A DNA stretch of 11,134 nucleotides from Clostridiales bacterium (GCA_026416355.1 JAOAFH010000115.1:1-11134); one strand, 5' to 3'; shown: positions 1-6,355, numbered from the stretch's first letter. The notes: generated from the letters alone by a model not told the origin. Translations and numbers: made by a program.

Positions 1-245
1 GACTTATGGCATGGCTAAACTTAATAGCAATAATACTCCTAACCAAACCAGGTGTTGCAACATTAAAGGATTATGAAGAGCAAAAGAAGATGGGATTAGA
101 TCCTGTATTTATTCCTGAAAGATGTGGTATAAAAGATGCAGATATATGGAATAGAATTTCAGAAAAATATTATTCTGAGCAGTTAAGAGACTTAAAGAAT
201 ATAATATCTAAAAATAAATCAAAAGGTAAAAATATAGAAGTTTAA
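1..245 (+). CDS. Na+/alanine symporter (AGCS family), C-terminal fragment
   Basis: This is the 3' end of a gene that begins before the window; the frame is open through base 1 and the in-frame ATG at 6 is internal, not a start. The visible 80 or so residues begin with the end of a hydrophobic segment (LNLIAIILLTKPGVATLKDY) and continue as a charged cytoplasmic tail containing DPVFIPERCGIKDADIW. That combination is characteristic of the C-terminus of AGCS sodium/alanine (or glycine) symporters, which use the Na+ gradient to import small neutral amino acids. The lysine-rich last residues are typical of the variable end of the family. The family call rests on recognising this tail; the substrate cannot be told. 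No downstream gene lies close enough for an operon. Confidence 0.8.
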   Translation, partial: LMAWLNLIAIILLTKPGVATLKDYEEQKKMGLDPVFIPERCGIKDADIWNRISEKYYSEQLRDLKNIISKNKSKGKNIEV

Positions 246-252
246 TAAAAGT

Positions 253-317
253 GCCACCCAGGTGAATTGGAAGTGTCCCATTTTTTGTTAAAGATTCACT
301 AGGGTGGCTATTTGTTT
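253..317 (+). terminator. Long imperfect hairpin, probable terminator of the AGCS gene
   Basis: GCCACCC (253-259) pairs with GGGTGGC (302-308), and inside it GGTGAAT (261-267) pairs with ATTCACT (294-300) with one G-T pair; A260/A301 is the only mismatch between the two helices. The loop is 26 nt (268-293). The hairpin begins 7 nt after the stop codon and is followed by only a modest T-rich run (TATTTGTTT). Position favours a terminator; the long loop and poor T-tract are atypical, so a small inverted-repeat remnant is an alternative. Confidence 0.5.
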
Positions 318-432
318 GATGTACATATAGTAATTTAAACATATAATGGTTACAATAATTAAAAGTTGATTAGTTAAATATTAATAATAGTTATGATGTG
401 AAATTTTGTAAAAAAATTTATAAACCTAATTT

Positions 433-468
433 TAAGCAAAGTGCTTATTAAACTAAGTTTTTTATAAT
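433..468 (+). promoter_or_regulatory. Possible tspO promoter -10 with two small inverted repeats
   Basis: A TATAAT at 463-468 lies 49 nt before the tspO start. I find no good -35 at 16-18 bp. Just upstream are TAAGCA-AAG-TGCTTA (433-447) and AAACT-A-AGTTT (450-460), two perfect short inverted repeats placed where an activator or repressor could act. In AT-rich DNA such repeats arise easily, so this is a weak call. Confidence 0.3.
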
Positions 469-516
469 ATATATTAATGAGATTAAACTGATTTAGTTGT
501 TTTAGGAGATGGTTTA

Positions 517-975
517 ATGAACTACAAAAAATTAGTTATCGGCTTAAGTATACCAATTTTTATTGGAGGCTTATCAGGGTTTTTTACAAGAAATGCTAAA
601 GAGGTATTTGAAAGTTTAGTAAAGCCAAGTTTTGCACCACCACCATCATTGTTTGGTCCAGTTTGGACAATACTATATTTACTTATGGGTATTTCTTTAT
701 ATAGGATTTTAAAATCAGAAGATAATATAAAAATGGCATTAGTATTATTTGCTATTCAATTGTTTTTAAATTTCGCATGGTCACCTATATTTTTTGTCTT
801 AAATATGCGACTTTTAGCTTTTATAGTAATATTAATTCTTCTGTTTTTTATATTGCTTACTGCGTTTAGCTTCTATAATATAGATAAATTAGCGGGAATT
901 TTATTTATACCAAATATTCTATGGGTATCATATGCAACTATTTTAAACTTTTCACTATATTATTTAAACAAGTAA
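517..975 (+). CDS. tspO: TspO/MBR family membrane protein
   Basis: A 152-residue integral membrane protein with five hydrophobic segments, the standard TspO size and layout. Family signatures are KPSFAPPPSLFGPVWTILY (36-54), QLFLNFAWSPIFF (81-93) and LWVSYATILN (135-144). The start is set by AGGAG at 504-508, 8 nt before the ATG. TspO proteins bind porphyrins and related tetrapyrroles and have been linked to porphyrin breakdown and stress signalling; the role in an anaerobe is not clear. The protein has only three tryptophans (W50, W88, W136), and the position that is usually Trp in the PPPWxFGPVW motif is Ser44, so the aromatic lining of the ligand pocket may be reduced. It appears to be a single-gene unit; no convincing terminator follows. 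Confidence 0.92.
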   Translation: MNYKKLVIGLSIPIFIGGLSGFFTRNAKEVFESLVKPSFAPPPSLFGPVWTILYLLMGISLYRILKSEDNIKMALVLFAIQLFLNFAWSPIFFVLNMRLLAFIVILILLFFILLTAFSFYNIDKLAGILFIPNILWVSYATILNFSLYYLNK

Positions 976-1054
976 GTAAATTTATAAATTAATAAGAACA
1001 AATTGTAATATTATTGCATATTATAGATAAAACAAATTTTTTTAGGTGGGGCAA

Positions 1055-1357
1055 ATGTTAATTGATTTTTCTTGTATGAGAAAAATTACTGAAGATTTAT
1101 ATGATAAATTAATGTTTGAGATTAAATTTAGTGGATATGATGTAAATTTAAATCAGGCATTTTTAGGAGGAATTTTTTTAACTACATTGGTTACTCAAAA
1201 TAATACATTATCCCATATTCAAAATCTAGAAGAAATAAGCAATAATTATAATTTTATTGAGGAAACTTTATATCCAATAATATTTGCAACATGTGAGACA
1301 TTAAAAACCATAGATTTTAATAGTATATTTGTATTGAAATCTAATAGAAATAGATAA
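1055..1357 (+). CDS. Small protein of unknown function
   Basis: I do not recognise this 100-residue protein. The start is the ATG at 1055, with an AGGTGGGG ribosome binding site at 1044-1051; a GTG at 1046 is in frame but lies inside that site. The protein looks soluble and mostly helical, opening with MLIDFSCMRKITEDLYDKL and holding a hydrophobic middle (QAFLGGIFLTTLV, about residues 34-46). There are two cysteines and no signal peptide or membrane segment strong enough to call. The last residues are basic (KSNRNR). A strong terminator begins 4 nt after the stop, and the ribosome binding site is clear, so the reading frame is probably a real gene. No neighbour hints at its role. Confidence 0.65.
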   Translation: MLIDFSCMRKITEDLYDKLMFEIKFSGYDVNLNQAFLGGIFLTTLVTQNNTLSHIQNLEEISNNYNFIEETLYPIIFATCETLKTIDFNSIFVLKSNRNR

Positions 1358-1360
1358 AAG

Positions 1361-1406
1361 AAGAGAACTTAATGTGCTGTGTACATTAGGTTCTCTTTAT
1401 GTTTTT
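1361..1406 (+). terminator. Rho-independent terminator of the small unknown gene
   Basis: A 15-bp stem pairs 1361-1375 (AAGAGAACTTAATGT) with 1383-1397, with one G-T pair and a 7-nt loop (GCTGTGT). It is followed by TATGTTTTT. It starts 4 nt after the stop codon at 1355-1357. Confidence 0.88.
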
Positions 1407-1445
1407 ACAGAAACATTAAATTTTCAAAAAAATCAATCAACATAT

Positions 1446-1474
1446 TTGTTGGTTTATAACTATTATGATATAAT
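1446..1474 (+). promoter_or_regulatory. Sigma-A promoter with extended -10
   Basis: TTGTTG (1446-1451), a 17-bp spacer and a perfect TATAAT (1469-1474), preceded by TG at 1466-1467 to make an extended -10. Transcription would begin near 1481, run through the broken ferritin-like gene and reach the TM1266-type gene at 1705. No other good promoter is visible in front of that second gene. Confidence 0.65.
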
Positions 1475-1522
1475 TACTATTAACAAATACCAAAGATTTA
1501 GAAACAAAAATTTAAAAGGGTG

Positions 1523-1662
1523 ATGAGGATAAGAGACATTAAATCGATTTTAAAGTATGCCTATGAAGTTGAAAAAAGGGGACAAAAATTTTATAGTGAA
1601 AATGCTAGTATGATGAAATAATGCAAAGAGCATGGGCAGATGCAGATGTTTATCCATTTTAA
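1523..1662 (+). pseudogene. Remnant of a ferritin-like/rubrerythrin-type gene
   Basis: An ATG at 1523 opens a 32-codon frame ending at TAA 1619-1621. Its product (RDIKSILKYAYEVEKRGQKF, then YSENASMMK) matches the first helix of ferritin-like di-iron proteins, where the glutamate in the EVEKRGQKFY region is a metal ligand. An intact family member would need over 100 more residues. Directly after the stop, overlapping it as TAATG, a 13-codon frame from 1621 to 1662 reads MQRAWADADVYPF, which looks like a C-terminal end in a different frame. The simplest reading is a large internal deletion that joined the two ends out of frame. Such proteins protect anaerobes from peroxide and oxygen; this copy cannot fold as one. 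The assignment rests on one helix, so it is moderate. Confidence 0.5.
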
Positions 1663-1704
1663 TTAAGTAAGTTTTTATATTTACATATACGAGGAGGGTA
1701 TATT

Positions 1705-1953
1705 ATGGAACATATTATCATGGGAGTTGTGATTGACTTAAGAAGCAAAAATGCACAAAAGGTTCAAGAGGTTTTGACAAAACATGGATGTATAATTAAA
1801 ACAAGACTAGGGTTACATGAAGTATCAGAAGCAGAATGTACTGAACATGGATTAGTTATTTTAAATTTGATGAACAAGCCAAAAGAAATTAATGACTTAA
1901 AAGAAGAACTGCTTTCTATAGATGGAGTTAGAGTTAATGTAATGAGCGTTTAA
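1705..1953 (+). CDS. TM1266-type putative FeFe-hydrogenase system regulator (ACT-like domain)
   Basis: An 82-residue single-domain protein with an excellent ribosome binding site (GAGGAGGG, 1691-1698) before the ATG. The fold is ferredoxin-like, related to the ACT/NikR C-terminal domain: strand IIMGVVIDL, a helix, then the signature RLGLHEV (35-41), C45 in EAEC, and GLVILNL (49-55), ending DGVRVNVMSV. This matches the small family named for Thermotoga TM1266, often found beside genes for FeFe-hydrogenase or its maturases and annotated as a hydrogenase-system regulator. It has no DNA-binding domain of its own, so a partner protein or direct ligand sensing is implied. Here no hydrogenase gene is in view; its only companion is the broken ferritin-like gene sharing its promoter. 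Function in this host is inferred. Confidence 0.78.
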   Translation: MEHIIMGVVIDLRSKNAQKVQEVLTKHGCIIKTRLGLHEVSEAECTEHGLVILNLMNKPKEINDLKEELLSIDGVRVNVMSV

Positions 1954-1962
1954 GAAATATCA

Positions 1963-2020
1963 GGATCTGTCTCATAAGTTAAATATAAAAAACTTTGAGA
2001 CAGATCCTTTAAGTTTATTT
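1963..2020 (+). terminator. Rho-independent terminator after the TM1266-type gene
   Basis: GGATCTGTCTCA (1963-1974) pairs perfectly with TGAGACAGATCC (1996-2007). AAGTT/AACTT extends the stem past a one-base bulge, leaving a 10-nt A-rich loop. TTTAAGTTTATTTT follows. The next stretch, 2021-2172, separates converging genes and shows nothing else I can support. Confidence 0.88.
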
Positions 2021-2172
2021 TGAATTTGTATTCCTCAAGTATTCCCTAAAAATCTTTATATATCTAATTTTTATATTTAAATTCTTTTAAAATACAAACA
2101 TAGTATTATCAATTTTTTATGGATATTTAAAGAATAATCTAAAGACGTAATGGTAATTGAAACAATAATAAA

Positions 2173-2203
2173 AAAGCAAATAGGCAAAAATCCTATTTGC
2201 TTT
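2173..2203 (-). terminator. Terminator of the minus-strand dipeptidase gene
   Basis: A perfect 12-bp stem (2173-2184 with 2192-2203) and a 7-nt loop. Read on the minus strand it is followed by a T-rich run (TTATTATTGTT after the stem's own T bases). The stem includes the last three codons and the stop of the gene at 2193, so coding sequence and terminator overlap. Confidence 0.85.
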
Positions 2204-2936
2204 GAAACTTTTTTGGATCAACTTTTTCAATTATATATTTATCTTTATTAACATCATCAAAATGCCACCATTCAGAATTAATATAGGTAAAACCATGTTT
2301 TGTCATTACTTTAGTTAGTAAATCAAGGTTTTTTCTTTCAGTGCTAGTCATGTTAGTATTTTTTCTTGAAGCCCTAATTGAAAACTCATCAAACTTTGAA
2401 GGCATTTCAAGTTCCTTTCCGTTTTTATCTACAATAGTTACATCAACAGCACAACCTCTACTATGATTAGAACCTTTTTTATATGGATTAGCTATATATC
2501 TTTTATCAGATGCTTTTTCCCACATAATTTTCTGTACACTAACTGGTCTATATCCATCGTAGATTTTGAGCCTATATCCCATTTTCTTTAAATCATCATT
2601 TGCCTTTTTTATTTTTAGGGCAGTTTCTTCACGTAAAATACAAGTATTAAAGTTATATAAAACAATACCAGTAAAATTGTCTTTAGTTGCATATTTTAAG
2701 TCAATAACTAATGTATTATCAATATCTAGTACATTAACAAAACCATTTATTTTTTTAATTGAAGTTGGTTTTGTAATATTAGCAGTATTAGTTGTCAATT
2801 TACTTAAATTTTTATTTGATTGAATTGGTGTACTGATATTTTTATTTTCTATAATATTGGTTGTTTTGCTATCAGAGCAGCTAATTAGAATAGAAGAAAA
2901 AATAAAAACTATAAAAAGTAATTTTACATATCTCAT
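2193..2936 (-). CDS. VanX/DdpX-like D-Ala-D-Ala dipeptidase, lipoprotein (peptidase M15D)
   Basis: A 247-residue zinc peptidase. The start at 2936 is chosen because GGAG (2948-2945) lies 8 nt upstream and the protein then opens with a lipoprotein signal, MRYVKLLFIVFIFSSILISC, whose lipobox cysteine is C20. A longer frame back to 3017 has no such support. After a Ser/Thr/Asn-rich linker (about 21-65) comes the M15D domain. YDGYRPVS holds the conserved Arg (R130). GSNHSRGCAVD supplies zinc ligands H158 and D165. SEWWHFD supplies the catalytic Glu (E222) and third zinc ligand (H225). All key residues are present, so it should be active. Because it is exported and anchored outside, and no vanH or vanA ligase is in view, a role in cell-wall peptide turnover is more likely than vancomycin resistance. 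Confidence 0.88.
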   Translation of the reverse strand: MRYVKLLFIVFIFSSILISCSDSKTTNIIENKNISTPIQSNKNLSKLTTNTANITKPTSIKKINGFVNVLDIDNTLVIDLKYATKDNFTGIVLYNFNTCILREETALKIKKANDDLKKMGYRLKIYDGYRPVSVQKIMWEKASDKRYIANPYKKGSNHSRGCAVDVTIVDKNGKELEMPSKFDEFSIRASRKNTNMTSTERKNLDLLTKVMTKHGFTYINSEWWHFDDVNKDKYIIEKVDPKKFQSK

Positions 2937-2993
2937 AACGCAATCTCCATGTATTAATGATTTAACACTCATTATAAAATTTATCATTATTTT

Positions 2994-3022
2994 ATTATAA
3001 ATATTTTTACAAATCAACCCAA
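2994..3022 (-). promoter_or_regulatory. Candidate promoter of the dipeptidase gene
   Basis: Reading the minus strand, TTGGGT (3022-3017), a 17-bp spacer and TATAAT (2999-2994). The -10 is perfect but the -35 matches only in its TTG. It lies 57 nt before the chosen start at 2936, consistent with a short leader, and the start codon of the longer frame (3017) would fall upstream of transcription. Confidence 0.45.
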
Positions 3023-3059
3023 AAGTTTATTAAAACAAAAATAAAATAGGAATAACTGG

Positions 3060-3088
3060 TTTACAGTTAGATATTCATCTAATATAAT
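3060..3088 (+). promoter_or_regulatory. Sigma-A promoter of the regulator/exporter operon
   Basis: TTTACA (3060-3065), a 17-bp spacer and TATAAT (3083-3088): five of six and six of six consensus bases. Transcription would start near 3095, inside the palindrome at 3071-3104, leaving a leader of about 25 nt before the ATG at 3120. Confidence 0.75.
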
Positions 3089-3104
3089 TATATTAGATGA
3101 ATAT
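3071..3104 (+). promoter_or_regulatory. Perfect 34-bp palindromic operator
   Basis: Each half reads ATATTCATCTAATATAA on its own strand, and the two halves meet with no spacer and no mismatch. It covers the -10 and the expected start of transcription of the downstream operon, so a bound dimer would block polymerase. An overlapping inverted repeat, TTAGAT-ATTC-ATCTAA (3067-3082), adds a third half-site. The natural candidate to bind it is the ArsR-type protein it precedes. The palindrome is A+T-rich with no T-tract placement typical of a terminator. Confidence 0.75.
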
Positions 3105-3119
3105 TAATGAGGTGGTTTT

Positions 3120-4217
3120 ATGAATAAATTAGACAAATATATAATAGATAATACTAATTTTTTATATAATCCATGTTTGGAATTTGCCTGTGCATTTAAT
3201 ACTATCGGAAACTTGAAATATCTAAAGAAACTATCTGAGGATTTAAATTACAATATACCAGAAGAGGATATGATTTTGTTTGATAAAATGTATAATTCAA
3301 TGACAAAGCATATGAAAAATGAAATGGAATATTTTAATGGGATATACATGATGGGGGTGGTATTAGTCGCATATATATCAGACTATGAACCTTTTAATGA
3401 TGTGAAAGCATTATTAGATTTTATTGAAAAATCAGATGAGACTATATTTTTCAATTACCTTGGTGGTGGATATATATCAGAATATGAGTCTTCGTTGCAC
3501 GAAAAGTGGGATGAGGTAAACAAAGATATAAACAAAATGCTTGAATATATAAAGAATATTGAAATTGACAATAAAGAAATAAAAGAGAGAATAGTAGACT
3601 GCTTTGTGAATCATGATGAAACAAAACAAAGGTTATGCTTTTTGTTTAGAAATTTTTATGAAAAGGTGTATAAACAATATGAAGAACAAGTAAAGGATAA
3701 ATGCCATAGGGGAATTGGGTTATACAAAGAAATTTTGCTTAAAAATCCTAAAGAATTCATGGATAAGTATTTGCTTGAGTTTTTTAAAGTAGAGGGAGAC
3801 AATTGGGACTATAAGATAAATATCCATGTTAGTTTGTTTAAAGAAGTGTATTTTTGGGTTATAAATATGCATGATTATAAAGAGAAAAGAGGATGGGTGA
3901 TACTAGGATTAAATACAAAGGATATTGTTTATAAAAAGCAACTAAATGAACATATAGAAAATTTTTTAAAGGCATTGTCTGATCCAAGGAGAATAAAAAT
4001 AATAAAACTTCTATCTAAAAGACCACATTATGGTTATGAAATTGCATCTATATTAGAACTTACTCCTGCTACAGTAAATCACCATATGAATTTCTTGTTT
4101 GATGCAGATATTATTAGCATAAATAAATTTGATAACAAAGTATATTTTGAATTAAAACATGAGAAAGTAAAAGAGTTATTTAGAGAAACAGAAAAAATGT
4201 TGCTTAATAATGATTAA
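3120..4217 (+). CDS. ArsR-type winged-helix regulator with a large N-terminal region
   Basis: A 365-residue protein; GAGGTGG at 3109-3115 sets the start. Residues about 280-360 are a winged helix-turn-helix of the ArsR type: LKALSDPRRIKIIKLLSKR, then YGYEIASILELTPATVNHHM (recognition helix near 315-326), then a wing (DNKVYFELKHEKVKELF). Ordinary ArsR proteins are near 100 residues; here some 275 residues precede the DNA-binding domain, rich in helix and charged residues, which I cannot assign and which may hold the ligand or dimer site. The classic metal-binding CVC motif is absent, so metal sensing by that route is unlikely. It lies 20 nt before an MFS exporter gene and behind a palindrome at its own promoter. 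That suggests a repressor released by a compound the exporter removes, which is inference. Confidence 0.82.
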   Translation: MNKLDKYIIDNTNFLYNPCLEFACAFNTIGNLKYLKKLSEDLNYNIPEEDMILFDKMYNSMTKHMKNEMEYFNGIYMMGVVLVAYISDYEPFNDVKALLDFIEKSDETIFFNYLGGGYISEYESSLHEKWDEVNKDINKMLEYIKNIEIDNKEIKERIVDCFVNHDETKQRLCFLFRNFYEKVYKQYEEQVKDKCHRGIGLYKEILLKNPKEFMDKYLLEFFKVEGDNWDYKINIHVSLFKEVYFWVINMHDYKEKRGWVILGLNTKDIVYKKQLNEHIENFLKALSDPRRIKIIKLLSKRPHYGYEIASILELTPATVNHHMNFLFDADIISINKFDNKVYFELKHEKVKELFRETEKMLLNND

Positions 4218-4237
4218 TTTTATTGGGGGAATGAGTA

Positions 4238-5512
4238 ATGGATAATAACATGGAATTAAAAACTACTACAACTACAAATAGTTTATATAAAAACAAAAAT
4301 TTTATATTATTATTTCTTGGTAAGCTAGTTTCCCAAGTAGGTGATGTTATATATAACATGGCTATAGGTTGGTATATATTAACCATAACACAGTCTGCCA
4401 TTCAAATGTCATTTTATATGGCATTTGGAACAATAGTATATGTATTGTGTGGGCCTTTTGGTGGAGTAATTGCAGATAGATTAAATAGAAAATGGTTGAT
4501 GGTTTGGATGGACATTATAAGAGGTGTAACTGTTGCTATAATTGGTTTAATAATGTTTTTGGGGATAGAATCAATTTGGCTTTTATATATTGCATCATTT
4601 GTTTTGAGTATATGTGGAGCAATTTTTGTACCTTCATCAAATGCATTGGTTCCTAATATAGTGGAGCAAGAACACTTAACAAAGGCTAATTCAATGGCTG
4701 GCTCTGTAAATAGCATTTCAAATATTGTAGGACTTGTTGTAGGTGGGGTGTTATATGCTTTTTTAGGTATTAAATTTATTTTTATTTTAAATTCTGTTTC
4801 ATATATTTTAAGTGGGATTTCTGAAATATTTATTGAATATAAACATAATATTGTAATGAATCATCAAGAAAGAAGACATTTTGTAAGAGAGCTAGTTGAC
4901 ACATATAAGTATTTAAAAAGCGAAAGAGGTTTATTTATAATAATGTGGCTAGGAACTTTATTTAATTTTATCCTAGTTCCATTATTTGCAGTTTTTATGC
5001 CTTATATATACAATCAAATACTAAAAACAAGTGCACTAGAGTATTCTTATGTAGGGGCAGCAGAGTCAATAGGTTTTATTATAGGAGCAATAATAATATC
5101 ATCATTACCTCAAAGAGATAAGGTAAGTGGATATTTGAAGATTGGTATGGTTGCTTTTAGTTTGCTTATTTTTAATATATATTTGTTTATGAATTTTTAT
5201 ATTAAAAACGTTATACCAATAAGGGGAGTAATAATTTCATTTACAGTTATTTCTTTATTACTCGGCACGTTTAGTTCAATTATTAATATTCCTCTTGGTG
5301 TTTTGATTCAAAGAAAAATTCCAAACGAACTTTTAGGAAAAGCATCGTCACTACTTAATACACTTTTAATGGCTGCTATGCCAATTGGAATGGTTGTAGG
5401 TGGTACTTTGGCAGATTTATTTCCAATGAATATACTTGTATTTTCTATTGCAATAATAGTAGCAATATTAACAGTATATATATTCTTTCAAAGAGATTTG
5501 GCACAAGTTTAA
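4238..5512 (+). CDS. MFS-family efflux transporter
   Basis: A 424-residue membrane protein with about 12 hydrophobic segments, the normal size for MFS drug/proton antiporters of the macrolide-exporter/enterobactin-exporter-like branch (MFS_3). The motif A loop between segments 2 and 3 is clear (GVIADRLNRK, about 76-85), preceded by GKLVSQVGDVIYNMAIGWY in segment 1. A hydrophilic central loop (about 205-230, HQERRHFVRELVDTYKYLK) divides the two halves. GGGGGA at 4225-4230 sets the start; an ATG at 4231 is out of frame and stops at once. It sits 20 nt after the ArsR-type regulator, so the two are one operon. The substrate is not readable; a drug or other toxic small molecule fits the context. 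No clear terminator follows it. Confidence 0.88.
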   Translation: MDNNMELKTTTTTNSLYKNKNFILLFLGKLVSQVGDVIYNMAIGWYILTITQSAIQMSFYMAFGTIVYVLCGPFGGVIADRLNRKWLMVWMDIIRGVTVAIIGLIMFLGIESIWLLYIASFVLSICGAIFVPSSNALVPNIVEQEHLTKANSMAGSVNSISNIVGLVVGGVLYAFLGIKFIFILNSVSYILSGISEIFIEYKHNIVMNHQERRHFVRELVDTYKYLKSERGLFIIMWLGTLFNFILVPLFAVFMPYIYNQILKTSALEYSYVGAAESIGFIIGAIIISSLPQRDKVSGYLKIGMVAFSLLIFNIYLFMNFYIKNVIPIRGVIISFTVISLLLGTFSSIINIPLGVLIQRKIPNELLGKASSLLNTLLMAAMPIGMVVGGTLADLFPMNILVFSIAIIVAILTVYIFFQRDLAQV

Positions 5513-5522
5513 TCTAATAGAT

Positions 5523-5551
5523 TTGAACTTAACAAATATAATGTGTATACT
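5523..5551 (+). promoter_or_regulatory. Sigma-A promoter of the iron-sulfur flavoprotein-like gene
   Basis: TTGAAC (5523-5528), a 17-bp spacer and TATACT (5546-5551), with transcription expected near 5558. It begins 10 nt after the exporter stop codon, so the reductase can be expressed apart from the exporter operon. AATCT-AAT-AGATT (5511-5523) forms a perfect inverted repeat touching the -35. Confidence 0.6.
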
Positions 5552-5584
5552 AAATATAAAATGAGTATTGGAGGTAAATAACAA

Positions 5585-6220
5585 ATGATAAAGGTTGTTG
5601 CTTTTAATGGAAGCCCAAGACAAGAGGGAAACACATATCATGCAATAAAATTAGTTGCAGAAGAACTACAAAAAGAAGGAATAGAAGTTGAGATAGTTCA
5701 TGTTGGCAATAAGCTCATTAGAGGCTGTCTTGCATGTGGAATGTGTTATAAAAATAAGAATGAAAAATGTGTGATAGATGATGAAGTTAATGAGTGGATT
5801 CAAAAGATGAAGGAGGCAGATGGCATAATTCTTGGTTCTCCAGTACATTATTCTTCAATATCTGCTACAATGAAGGCCTTTTTAGATAGAGCATTTTATG
5901 TTGCATCAGCAAATGGAGGATTTTTAAGACATAAGGTTGGAGCATCACTTGTGGCAGTTAGACGTTCAGGTGGAGTTACAACATTTAACCAATTAAACAA
6001 CTATATCAACTATGCAGAAATGATTATGCCTTCAACAAACTATTGGAACGTTATTCATGGCACAAAACCAGGCGAGGTATTGCAGGATGAAGAGGGAGTA
6101 CAAATAATGAGGGTTTTAGGTAAAAATATGGCATATGTATTAAAGCTAATTGAAAATGGTAAAGGAGAAGTTGAAGTACCTGAAAAAGAAAAGAAGGTAT
6201 ATACTAACTTTATAAGATAA
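5585..6220 (+). CDS. Iron-sulfur flavoprotein-like NAD(P)H-dependent FMN reductase
   Basis: A 211-residue flavodoxin-like protein. FNGSPRQEGNT (8-17) is the FMN phosphate-binding loop, and ILGSPVHYSSISATMKAFLD (82-101) is the second flavin-contact region of NADPH-dependent FMN reductases. A compact cysteine set, C48-x2-C51-x2-C54-x7-C62, follows the second strand, much as in archaeal and clostridial iron-sulfur flavoproteins (Isf), which hold a 4Fe-4S cluster beside FMN. The cluster is therefore likely but inferred. Such proteins shuttle electrons from ferredoxin or NAD(P)H, some to O2, H2O2 or quinone-like acceptors. GGAGG at 5570-5574 sets the start. It has its own promoter and terminator and probably acts alone in the cytosol; a detoxifying partnership with the upstream exporter is possible but not shown. 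Confidence 0.85.
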   Translation: MIKVVAFNGSPRQEGNTYHAIKLVAEELQKEGIEVEIVHVGNKLIRGCLACGMCYKNKNEKCVIDDEVNEWIQKMKEADGIILGSPVHYSSISATMKAFLDRAFYVASANGGFLRHKVGASLVAVRRSGGVTTFNQLNNYINYAEMIMPSTNYWNVIHGTKPGEVLQDEEGVQIMRVLGKNMAYVLKLIENGKGEVEVPEKEKKVYTNFIR

Positions 6221-6221
6221 G

Positions 6222-6262
6222 TTTAAAAAGTGGCATCGGTTAAAGAGGAGCCACTTTTTAAA
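6222..6262 (+). terminator. Rho-independent terminator after the flavoprotein gene
   Basis: A 13-bp perfect stem (TTTAAAAAGTGGC at 6222-6234 with 6250-6262) and a 15-nt loop. The T-tract is within the 3' arm (GCCACTTTTT), with A bases opposite, so it may also work on the minus strand. Confidence 0.85.
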
Positions 6263-6294
6263 TAAATTTAATATTAGCACAATGGTTGCAGTTA

Positions 6295-6323
6295 TTGATT
6301 AATGAACCTATCCATGATAGAAT
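6295..6323 (+). promoter_or_regulatory. Candidate promoter of the acetate/succinate transporter gene
   Basis: TTGATT (6295-6300), a 17-bp spacer and TAGAAT (6318-6323): four of six and five of six consensus bases. It lies 33 nt before the start codon at 6356, and a start of transcription near 6330 leaves just enough leader for the ribosome binding site. Confidence 0.55.
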
Positions 6324-6355
6324 TATGTCGTATTTTGTATAAAGGGAGGATTATC

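Noticed and set aside
2566..2823. Plus-strand reading frame of 85 codons
   Set aside because: It is antisense to the dipeptidase, has no ribosome binding site, and its product resembles no known protein.
2193..2936. Vancomycin resistance gene
   Set aside because: Only a VanX-like domain is present, it is exported, and no vanH, vanA/vanB or vanRS genes are in the window.
2937..3017. Longer N-terminus of the dipeptidase on the minus strand
   Set aside because: No ribosome binding site is visible, the candidate -10 at 2999-2994 would lie within it, and the shorter form begins with a textbook lipoprotein signal.
6302..6355. Upstream extension of the acetate/succinate transporter
   Set aside because: The region holds a good promoter, and the ATG at 6356 has GGGAGGA at the right distance.
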